DNA from: Parietaria judaica
Lineage: Eukaryota > Streptophyta > Magnoliopsida > Rosales > Urticaceae
Direction of reading: 5' to 3'
DNA: 64,000 bases
Assembly (NCBI GenBank): GCA_954871525.1
Contig: OX940862.1
Location: 37,564,232-37,628,231 of the forward strand
The position numbers and the translations under genes were made by a program. Below, piece by piece: positions 35,701 through 46,330 of this stretch (its first letter is position 1; each line of letters opens with the position of its first letter). The notes under the pieces were generated by a model. The model searched no databases. It had not been told where the DNA came from and saw only the letters and a program-made list of their open reading frames with translations.

Positions 35701-37705
35701 CGAGACAAAACGAAGCTCTTCAGGTGCTTGAATCTGCAGCGAAAATGACGGAAATGAAAGACCCGAATGTTCTTTATCATCTCAGTTTGGCAAACGCCGA
35801 GCAGAGGAAATTAGATTCTGCACTTTTTTATGCAAAGAACATGCTTAAACTAGAAGGCGGGTCATGTGTGAAGGGATGGTTGTTGTTGGCGCGGATATTA
35901 TCGGCTGAGAGACGGTATGTGGATGCCGAGACAGTGATCAACGCTGCTTTGGATCAGACGGGGAAATGGGATCAAGGAGAGATTTTGAGAACGAAAGCAA
36001 AGCTTCAGTTGGCGCAGGGGAATTTAAAATCTGCTGTTGGCACATATACTCAGCTTCTCGCGTTTCTTCAAGTTCAAAACAAGAGTCTCGCTGCTGGGAA
36101 CAAATCGAACAAGGTTAGTTTCCCTTAAGATCACCAACTTTAATAAAAATAATCTTTAACTTACACTTCTCGTTTTATGTTATGCAATTTCTAGGAAAAA
36201 TAAACAGAAAGAGAAAAGGAAAATAATTTCGCTTGATTGGTTTGGAAGTTGAAAAAATCGGATTTTTTTCTTTCTTTCCAAGTTCAAAGCTGCGTTGAGT
36301 GCCAACATGGACTCAATGCCATTTTTCTTGAAATACATACATACATATATATATATATATATGTACACACCATACAACGGTTTTTATTTTATTTTTTTAT
36401 TTCATGCTAGGAAAATAAAATCTTGTTTTTTTAATAAATTTTCTTCAAATATTGTGTTCCTTTTGAAACAAGGCTGCTTCTTCAATTGAACACTGTCCAG
36501 CACAAGGGTAAAAAAGGAAGATAGCTTCATTTTATAGAAAGATTTGCTCGAGCTTTACATATCGATAACAAGATTACCAGATTGCAAACCAAAATGATCC
36601 TCATGTAATGAGTTTAACTCGCTTCCTCTTTTCGTAATAGCAGCGTGAAGAAAAATCCTATAAAAGTTTGGAAATGGATGTATGGCATGACCTCGCTTAT
36701 ATGTATATAAACCTCTCAAAATGGCGTGACGTGGAGATATGCCTCTCCAAATCCAAGTCCATCCGTTATTACTCAGCTACCAGGTGGCATGTAACAGGTA
36801 CGCTCGGCTTTTCCACTTCGTTAGTTTCCGGAAAAGAATTAAGAATGGAAAAAAGTGACGAAATAATTACTTGAATGATCTTGGGTGATTAGAACACAAC
36901 GTAACAAAAACAGAAGTCATTTAATCTTGTATTATTGTCTGGGATTTAAATACCTAATCTATATAAATAATTAAAATTTAATTCTTAATTTATTTATTTA
37001 TGTAGAGAAACCTAAAACCGCTAAACGTCTTTCGATTGGTGTTTGGTTTCTTCACAATTATTGAAACCAAAATTTTGATTTTTAAACTAGTTTTGGTAAA
37101 CCGATAAACAAATAAAATTTCTTATTTTGGTTTCAGATTGTTCGGAACCGAAACTATGAATTCTGATACCGGAAATTGTATTGGAAAGGTCCAACTGAAC
37201 CTTTAATAAATGTGGTAGCAACTAGCATTCGATAAAAGGGTAGTGAGAATAGAAACCACTGTGATCCTGAAATCGAGAAGTGATTTCTCCATAAACCCAA
37301 AATTTGTTTAGTTGAGCTTTCGATAAATTCAATTTCCGATTGTCATTTGATTCAAACGCTTTCTTGGTTCAAACCATTTTGACAGGCGCTCTTTACGAAG
37401 CCAAAGGCCTTCTGAAAGAAGCTCTCTTTGCATTCTTAAACGCTTTGGATATTGAAACCACCCACGTCCCGAGCTTGATCGCAACGGCCGTGATTCTGAG
37501 GAAGCTCGGAAACCAATCGGAATCAGTCGTCCGAAGCTTCTTAATGGAAGCTCTTCGGCTTGACAGGACAAATCACATTGCATGGCACAATCTCGGCTTG
37601 TTCTACGAGGCAAAAGGCACCGCTTCGTCTTCCCTTGAAGCCGCGGAATGCTTCGAGGCTGCAGTTTTCCTCGAAGAATCAGCACCCGTTGAGCCTTTCA
37701 GATGA
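32750..37705 (+). CDS. NPGR2: NPGR2-type TPR protein (No Pollen Germination Related)
   Basis: Five exons give 733 residues: 32750-33004, 33697-33949, 34897-36113, 36641-36797, 37386-37705. The start MRRSRVSKARRGEVRRRFGK leads into the family hallmark MKCLCSGEQLRAADEM. TPR-like helical pairs follow through the protein, e.g. EARALLGRYEYQKGNIEAAL, SIHAVSLLLEAFFIKSKSLQ, VWHDLAYMYINLSKWRDVEI and ALYEAKGLLKEALFAFLNAL. The NPG1 family binds calmodulin; known members act with PI4K-alpha1, TTC7/YPP1 and HYC at the plasma membrane to make PI4P, and NPG1 is needed for pollen germination. An intron in the 5' leader is likely (GT-rich stretch after 32400, acceptor TTAG near 32741). The acceptor before exon 4 is a TAGCAG tandem site, so one Gln may be included or skipped. 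Complete and apparently functional. Confidence 0.94.
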
Positions 37706-38951
37706 CCGTTTCTTATATAATACGTGAGCAATATTTTTCGGTAGAGATGTATTATCCGATTCGTGATATATGCTTGAGAATTTTTTTTCTTTTTTTTAAT
37801 TCCTTGAATGTTTTGGTGTGAAGATAGCTGAAGCTTACCCTCAATTTGAGTGTTTTTTTTTCTTCTTCAACTTTGTAAAATGACTATCAGTATCACGATC
37901 TTAATTTCGCAATTCTATACCTATTCGGTGGTTCTGCTGGCTAGTTTTTCATGGAAGTTACTCACGTTGTGATTAAGAGAACTACACAACTGTAGTTCCG
38001 ATATAAAAAACAATAATTCCAAAATTTGGATGAGAAGGGTGAGTTTGGTAAGAAATAAAGAAAACATGATAAATTAAGCAAGAAAAAAAAAAAAAGAGAA
38101 TTGAGCGTACCAATTTTTTGATAGTCCTTACGGCTCAAAGTAATTTCGATATTACATTAATTGGAAATTACGGTTTCTACATATAATATGATATCTACTA
38201 TTCTTTGTCTAATATTCAATCACATCTAAATTTGGACACTACAACGAATTAAAAAATAAGATATTAATTTTTGAATAAATGTGCAATAGTATGAAATTTG
38301 AGAATGAGAGAAAATATTAAAATTTTGATTTTTGGTTTGAATTTTAATATGATATAAGTGAAAGTTTAAGCCACATTTAAAACAACTTGTGATTACTAAA
38401 CATCTATTTTACAGTAAATTTTGTTTTCTAATAAATTCCATTTGTTGGTTTTTAATTTGAATTTTGTATTTATTTAATTATAGGTAAATTAAGGCATAAA
38501 TTCCCACAAGTAAGAGAAATTTAGCCATGTAACTCAAATATGCCAAATTAATGTCTTGCATAACTCCTATTGGTTCCCATAAGTATGCAAGGTGACTTCG
38601 ATTGGGTTTACTAACATTGTGTACTTTTCCCTCGAATAATAAAGTTGAGAATATCTACCAAATTAGTAATCCTTGTGTGAAATTATGCAGCTAATTTCCT
38701 CTTAAGCTATATATAATACACAACACACACACGAAAAAGGATGGAAATATAAGTAATTGGCAACATATGGTCGTTAGTTGCGTAAATTGAAAATAGAGGG
38801 GCAAAATTGGAAATAGAGGAAAATAAAAGGAAGAAGCATTTGGTTAGGGATGCAAATTTCATTCCTCATTTCTTGACCCGATCACCTCTGATTCCGGCCA
38901 AGCGAATCTCTCTCTCTCTCTGGTCTGGTTAGGGTTTCAGAGACTTCGAAG
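37706..38951. other. Intergenic region between NPGR2 and the succinyl-CoA ligase gene
   Basis: AT-rich. It holds the NPGR2 3' end and, near its right end, a (CT)n tract (38910-38922) just before the next start codon, probably in that gene's leader. No other gene is seen. Confidence 0.5.
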
Positions 38952-41900
38952 ATGGTGAGAGGTATGTTGAGCAAGCTCGTCTCCCGCTCCCTCTCCCTCG
39001 CCGGAAAGTCGCAGAACCAGCAGCTCCGGCGCCTCAACATCCATGAATATCAGGTCCCTATATCCACACTTTTCTTTCTTCGTTTCGTTTCTCTCACACA
39101 AGCGAAATCGCGCATTTTAGTCCATCGTATCTTTGATTTGACTCATCTGAAGTGTTTTTCAATCCGGAGATCTCTGGTTTCGATCTTTGTTCGAATTAGA
39201 TTTCTAAGACTAAAGCAACGAGTTTTGTTCTTAATTTACTGTTAGCAACCGGGAATATATGGCCTGTGAATTTGTGTAAGTGATTAATCGCTTTGGTGTT
39301 GCTGAATTTTCAGGGAGCTGAATTGATGAGCAAACATGGGATCAATGTCCCCAAAGGCGCTGTAGTTTCCAGTGTCGACCAAGTGAAAGAGACGATCCGG
39401 ACCGTTTTCCCCAACGATAGTGAGGTAATCTTTGATCCCGTAAAAGATGGGATTTTCAGCGAAGATAGTTCATGTCACAATGCGATGTCCTCTAAGAAGT
39501 TAGGACTATATTTTCCCTGGGTTTTTTCTTAGTGAAGGGGAAGAACTGGATCGATGCTAACTTGCGGTTTGGTGCAGTTGGTCGTCAAGAGCCAGATTTT
39601 GGCCGGTGGAAGAGGGTTAGGAAATTTCAAAAGTGGTCTCAAGGGTGGAGTGCATATTGTCAAGGCTGACCAGGTTGAAGACCTTGCCGGTACTAATGGC
39701 CTTTTGATCTTGTCTTTATTTTGATTTTCTTGTTTGTTCTGAAGTTTTATTTTCGAGAATAGTTGGTGTTCTCGTTTTTAGTGGGTATGGGTCACTGTCT
39801 TAGATATGCTCACATGTCTTTCAGTTACTCCACTAATGGTAATATGAGTGTCGGACTATTAGAAGTTATAATTTATTTTTTTCGTTTATTGATTTGAAAT
39901 TTGCATGTGCTTTTCGGAGTCTTAAAAAACTGTTTCTGGGTAAATGCGTTTGTCTGATTTATGGACTCTGTTTCGTACTCGTTAAGTTTATGGTTAAGGA
40001 ATTGTTTGTGACTTTTGTTGCTCTTCGGTTATTTTTTATTTTTTCCACTGGTAATTCTTTCCTGATATTGCAGGGAAGATGCTGGGGCAGGTACTTGTAA
40101 CCAAACAGACTGGTCCACAGGGAAAAGTTGTTAGCAAGGTTAGCATCGTAACTTGCAGTAGCTGTACTTTCTTTTGGTAAAATACTAAAATTGGCTTGCG
40201 CAGATACTTAAAGAATCAGATTACTTTATGAGCTAGGCTTAAGGATTATCACTTAACTTCGTAGGCCAATTAAGATCAATCAAAACAAACTTATCTACAC
40301 ATATATAATGGTAGGAATAGGATTTTGGATTTAAATAAATAGTTAAATTATTTGACATCGTCCACGAGGTTGCTTCATCCATGTGTTTGGTTTTTTTCCA
40401 ATTGATTTCAGTTCTTTGAATGGGTAATATCTAACTGCAAAATTCTTGATATTCTTTTTTTCTCTTACATTTACAGGTTTATTTATGTGAAAAGATGTCA
40501 CTTGTCAACGAGATGTACTTTGCTATCACCCTGGACCGGAAAAGCGCTGGTCCAGTATGTTCTCGCGACTAATTATTCTTGTGTTTTTCAAATTTCAAAA
40601 TTTATGGATATATTTTTAAATACTTATGATTTTGCTTATTTAGTATTTCTATTATTGCTTGGACTTTCAGATCATAATTGCATGCAGAAAGGGAGGAACG
40701 AGCATTGAGGATCTTGCTGAGAAGTACCCTGACATGATCATCAAGGTTGGCATTCCCTATATGTGTATATTACTAATTATGACACTTGTTCAATGTCGCA
40801 CATGTCAGTTATTGATAAGACTTTTTTTTCTTTCTTTCTAGGTACCTATTGATGTTTTTAAAGGAATTACGGATGAGGATGCCGCAACAGTAGTTGATGG
40901 ATTGGCTCTCAAAGCTGCTGACAGAACCGAGGCGATTGAGCAAGTGAAGAAGTTATATAAGCTGTTTTGTGAGTGTGATTGCACAATGTTGGAAGTGAGT
41001 GTTGCCTTTGAATCTCCATTATTGTTTTTATATTTTCCAAATTCTTGTTCCTTTTCATAAACTTGGATTTTTTTAATTTTTTTTTCCAGATAAATCCGAT
41101 TGCTGAGACTGCTGATAACCAGCTGGTAGCTGCTGATGCGAAGCTGAACTTTGATGATAATGCTGCTTTTCGTCAAAAACCGATATTCGCCCTTCGTGAT
41201 CCATCACAAGAAGATCCTCGAGAGGTTCAATTTAAATCCATGTTCTTTACAATATTGTCACAATTACTTATAATCTTATATATGTGTGCAGATAAATCCT
41301 AGGTTTAATATTTTATTATATTAGGATCTAATAGCTTTTAATTTAGCTAATTAATATGTTTAATCTTTTCTAGTCTATAGCATTCCCATTAGTTTCTAGA
41401 TATTCTAGAATATTCTTGTTAATTCTCTCCACTGGTTGTAATCTCTGTAGACACTTATGTATTGTTTGAAACAACTCATGAAAACTATTCAATTCCTCTC
41501 TATTATACAATATATGAAGCAAATAGAGTCATTGTCTTTCTTCTCCAAGTCTCAACTTAGGGGAAAGAGGGATTAGCGATAATTGGTACTATTAGAACGA
41601 AATTAGACCAGGAGTGATGAATGACATTTTGGTAATTTTGAATTTGACAGGTGGCGGCCGCCAAAGCTGACTTGAATTATATCGGTTTGGATGGGGAAAT
41701 TGGTTGCATGGTGAATGGTGCTGGATTAGCTATGGCTACAATGGATATAATTAAACTGCATGGGGGAACTCCTGCAAACTTCTTAGATGTCGGTGGAAAT
41801 GCTTCTGAAAATCAGGTAAATTGTAGTTAATATTAAATTCTTACATGGCGCAAAGTTATTAGAACTAATTAAGGCTATTTAATGACATTTCATTGTTCAT

Positions 41901-44900
41901 CTATGTTATCTAGGTTATATAAACTAGAATGATTTTATTTACGTTATTAAACGCGTTTCGTTTATTATGATCGGTGTTCAACTATTTAAGAGACCGTAAG
42001 CCAAAAATAAAAATAGTCAATAATCATTCACAAATCAGCCTAGCTTCCTAAAGGAGGAGAGATTAAGCTTTGTGAAGATTGGTGACGCTCCCGTTACGAG
42101 ATCGGGATCTAGGGTCATAAAATAGGAGTGAATGTTTTATACCGATAATTTTTTTTAACAATAGTGAAACAGCAAAATTCTGGTTTTTGGACAAAAAATG
42201 GAACCTGTTTTCAAAGATACAGATTCTCAAACCATATAAAAACCAGTACCTGTTACAAGTTGAAAGTTTGTTTATTTTTCTATATTTATTTAGCTTTCGC
42301 CTTTAGGGTTAAATTATGATACTCGCATACCGTTTTTGACTCTTTTTTCAGGTCGTCGAAGCGTTTAAGATACTCACGTCTGATGATAAGGTCAAAGCTA
42401 TTTTGGTGAATATTTTTGGCGGTATTATGAAGTGTGATGTCATTGCGAGCGGCATTGTCAATGCTGCCAAACAGGTGAGACATGGCCATTCAAACCCCAA
42501 GCTGTTCATTCTTTCAGTCAAGGTTTTAAAGTACTAGATTTCGAGGCGAGGCGTTTTCTCATAGCCTCAAAAGGCGTAAGCCTCGAGGCGCATCGAGGCG
42601 TAAGCCTCGATTTTTAATAATAAATTAATTATAAAATAAGATATATAATAAAAAGCATAGTCAATATAAGAAACCACACAAGTCTTAAACATAAAAAAAC
42701 CCACAAAATAAGTCTTAACCATAATAAAGCACATGAAAAGTCTTAACCATAAAAAAAAATCTAAACGGTGTAAACGTCCGCGTCGCCTCCATCACTATTG
42801 CCCTCGTCATCTCCGGAATCAAAATCTTGGAGAAGCCTTCTTCTCTTCCTTGGCGGTGGTGGTTCCGTTAGTGTCGATACCAATGCCGATTGCGATGAGA
42901 TCATAGGTATAGGTTGACTCTCCGGCTCGTCTTCCTCGTCACTAGGATTCGCCACCCATTCATCGTCGGAAGGAATTTCTTCGCGAACCAAAGGATCTAC
43001 TCCATCTTTCCGTTTCTTTTTCTTGATCCACCTTTCCTTCAACTTCTTGTTGTACATAATGTACACCAATTTATCCATCTTCATTGTGGATAGCCGATTC
43101 CTTCTTTTGGTATGTACTTGATTGAAAGTACTCCAATTACGTTCACATTCCGATGCCGAACAAGTAAGCCCGAGGATCTTTAGAGCGAATTCCTTTAGTT
43201 CGGGAACATCGTCTCCAAAATTTTCCCACCATTCAACTAAACAAGAAAAACAATGTAATTAATTAAGGAAAAGTTTAAACTTTACGTAAAGAAAAATAAA
43301 ACATTTCATACCCGGAGAACGTGTCTTGTACGACAACATAGCCGCTCGTCTTCCAAACAATCCTCGCTTGAAAATGAACTCATTAAGTTGGTTTTCAATC
43401 TTCGTGGACAACTCCGCATCTGGCACGAGTCTTTCCATGCAAGTATACAATCCATACTTGATCTCGGGATGCTCGGATACATTAGGACTCCATCGGTATT
43501 GAGGATTCAAGTAATACCCCGTCGCATGCAAGTCTCGGTGCATTTGCTTCTCCCACTTTGTATCGATTATGTCCCAAATTTCTTTGTAGTCCGCTCTTTC
43601 TCCACCCAAGTTCTTCGCTATTTCTTCTTTTGCCGCATCCATCGAACCATAAAGAAATCCCATTGCCGGAGTCTCGCCGTCTACGATTCGAAGAACATGA
43701 ACAAGAGGCGATGTGCTTTTGATGGCATAAATTACACTCTTCCAAAAACCTCTTTCGTCCATAATGATCTTCCTCACGGCTTTCCCGTCATTTGTCTTCG
43801 CATAAGAGGAATTGGTCCATTTTTGGGACACAAACATCTCTAGAACCGCTCGGACAAGAATTACTCTTATCTCCGACTTCCACCGACGCCCTCGGATCGA
43901 GCGCATTATAAAAAACTCCACCATCTACTAGCTCTTCAAACTCGGCTTGATTAGCTTTCTTTGCACTTTGGAATTTCTTCATATGAGTTTCAATTTCTTT
44001 CTTTACTTCATCAGGAACAGTAGGACATCCGGCAACATTTTTCTTAGTGCAAGCAAGATGCTCTTTTACTCGAGAGACTCCTCCGGATATCGATCTCGCG
44101 CAAAAGTTACACGTGAAATAACTGTACGTTTTGCCCGGTATCTTAACTTCCTTAGAATATTTCCTGGCCGGATCAGATAACTTAGTAGAACTAGACATCT
44201 TAAACCTAAATAATGACCAAAAAAGAAAACGATTTAACCCCTAAATTTTATTACATTTTAAAAAACGAAATTAAAAAATCAATCAAATGAGGAAGAAAGT
44301 AACCTGGCCGAAATGAAGAAAGGAAGGCAGAGAGGAGGCAGCGAAGAGAAATAGGAGGCAGAGAGAAGTCGAGTTCGAGCAGGCAGAGAGAAAGAGCGGG
44401 CAGCGAAGCACGGACGAGCAGGCAGCGAAGCACGGACGAGCAGGCAGAGGGAGGCAGCGAAGCACGGACGAGCAGGGAGAGGGAGGCAGAGCAGGCAGAG
44501 GGAGGCAGAGAGGAGGAAGAGAAGTCGAGAGGCAGAGGGAGGCAGAGTTGTCGAAGAGGAGGAGGGAATTTTAGGGTTTAAAAAAATAGGATGAAAAAAG
44601 CCCAATTTTTTGGGAAAAAAAAGCCCAAACAGGGCCTCCTGTTCGACCCAAGTGAGGCGCTCGCCTCGAGGCTAGCCTCGCGCCTCAATACAGAGGCGCA
44701 CGCCTCGATCGCCTCCATCGGAAAAAGGCGTAAGCCTTGATTTTTTGCGCACAGTAAAGCGCCCGGAGGCTAAATCTCGCCGCCTCGCCCGGAGGCGCGC
44801 CTTGAGGCGTGCGCCTAGATCGTTTTTTAAAACCTTGCTTTCAGTGCCTTATCGAGTTGTTAAATTTTTAACGTTACAATATACTAATATTTAATTATGT

Positions 44901-45747
44901 TTCGGTAAATATGTCAGTCTTGTTATTTAATTATATTTAGGGTTTCACAGCCAATTAGGTTCTAATGTTTTGGTCTATTTAAAAGGAGAAGGGATCCCAG
45001 AATTATTCAGTAAATTAGTATCCTAAATTATCCCGGTAGTGTAGCGCAAGTTGATACAGCCCGGAATTGTGATCGCGTAATGATCCATGAGGACAAACGA
45101 TCAGACACACAAATACAATAATTTCCGAATAAACACGCAACTAAAATTCAGTTGCTCCTCTGCTTGAGGGAGGCCAAATTTTGGTTTGAGATAAACTTTC
45201 CATTAATGAAAAGACCCACTCATAGCTAGGTCATAACAAAGCTAAAAACGTCACACAAAAAAAAAAAAAAACCTTAATTAGCTAATTATAATAATCAAAC
45301 TAGCCTAATTGATTGAATGCCATACCTAGGCGAGTAACTGTCCTTAAGCCAGTTCAGGCCTGTGCTCATGGTCCATGTTACGGGTCCATGCTCGGTAACT
45401 CTTACTCGATACGTGTCCATAATACATGTCATTTCACTTGCTGAACTTACCTACTTGCGTGCTAAGCAGCCAATCTCAATATTTTATTGCGGTTTGTTCC
45501 TTGCTTGGCCAGGTGTCTTTGAAGGTACCGGTGATCGTTCGTCTCGAAGGCACCAATGTTGAGCAGGGAAAAAGAATACTCAAGGTAATTCAGAAATAGT
45601 ATCCTCAAAACATGAAAAACCAATCCCGAGAAAGTTGAAATGGATTTTGAAAATTCTGGAAATATAATGCAGGAAAGTGGGATGACTCTAATCACAGCAG
45701 AAGATTTGGACGACGCTGCTGAAAAAGCCGTCAAAGCTGCGTATTAA
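38952..45747 (+). CDS. Succinyl-CoA ligase (ADP-forming) beta subunit, mitochondrial
   Basis: Twelve exons give 421 residues: 38952-39053, 39314-39424, 39578-39689, 40074-40138, 40477-40554, 40671-40745, 40842-40994, 41090-41224, 41651-41815, 42352-42474, 45513-45584, 45673-45747. With the alpha subunit it converts succinyl-CoA, ADP and phosphate to succinate, CoA and ATP in the TCA cycle. The first 25-30 residues (Arg/Ser/Leu-rich) are a mitochondrial presequence. The mature part starts [16 protein letters not shown] and carries the ATP-grasp motif [14 protein letters not shown], the Mg/nucleotide region INPIAET, and C-terminal ligase motifs [10 protein letters not shown] and [14 protein letters not shown]. 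Intron 10 (42475-45512) is stretched to 3.0 kb by a hAT insertion; all others are short. No residue known to be needed is lost. A complete housekeeping gene. Confidence 0.96.
42761..44198 (-). pseudogene. hAT transposase with BED finger, internally deleted
   Basis: The N-terminus (from 44198) holds a BED zinc finger ([20 protein letters not shown], then [12 protein letters not shown]). The frame then breaks. 43924-43312 continues with the conserved core [39 protein letters not shown] and [16 protein letters not shown] short intron (donor after TCTCCG near 43312, acceptor near 43239) leads to the dimerisation domain ([43 protein letters not shown]) and an acidic C-terminus. The segment between the BED finger and the core, which holds the DUF659 region and first catalytic Asp, is missing. 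The protein should bind DNA and dimerise but not cut. Confidence 0.88.
44320..44560. repeat. GA/GC-rich minisatellite inside the hAT element
   Basis: Repeats built from GAGGCAGCGAAGCACGGACG and GAGGCAGAG words lie just upstream of the transposase start (on its own strand), so in its leader. Three near-identical copies of GCAGCGAAGCACGGACGAGC are visible between 44397 and 44477. Confidence 0.85.
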
Positions 45748-46330
45748 CGAAATCTCCGTTCCTTTTATGAGTTATTACGTCATAATTCCATTCTGGGCGA
45801 AAGAAACCAAAGATATGCACTGTTTGTGCAATTTCCTCATTTTTGAAGCGTGTAATTTGCGGTGGACAAACTTGACATGAGAAAAAAAAAAAAAAAAACA
45901 AGTCGATGAAGAATTGTAAAATCATTCTTCAAATAATGTCCCTTCGCTTATTTTTTTGAAGAAGTTTATCATTTTCATCGGTGTTTCATATGAAATGTGC
46001 CTATCGATTTTGTCACATTCTTAATAAAAATGTAAAGAGCTGGAATATTTTTTTTATAACACCAAATAGTAGTGTCATAAAATATTTGTATTTTTTATAA
46101 TTAGAGAATTCGTTAAACTTTTTATTAATCTACAGTTAAAGGAGTTAAATTCACTCCAAATAAAAATGAAGATGTCAATTCAAAGTATCAAACACAATAA
46201 ATACATATAAAAAAAGCATTATTTTTTCCGTAATTTTATTTTATTTAATTTGATGCGGCCAATTAAACGGAGATAACTTATTATGATTACATATTATCAT
46301 ATCCGATTCATGCATATTAATTACATCACA
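45748..46330. other. Spacer between convergent genes
   Basis: The 3' ends of the succinyl-CoA ligase gene (+) and the alcohol oxidase gene (-) meet here. An A run (45881-45898) is present. No separate gene is seen. Confidence 0.5.

Larger units (their letters stand above)
42519..44837 (-). mobile_element. hAT transposon in intron 10 of the succinyl-CoA ligase gene
   Basis: The 2319-bp element starts CAAGGTTTTAAA and ends TTTAAAACCTTG, a perfect 12-bp terminal inverted repeat. It is flanked by the exact 8-bp duplication CTTTCAGT (42511-42518 and 44838-44845). Subterminal GAGGCG/CGCCTC words are dense on both sides (42540-42610, 44650-44815). The transposase reads opposite to the host gene, so its promoter and poly(A) signals do not lie in host orientation. 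Confidence 0.96.
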
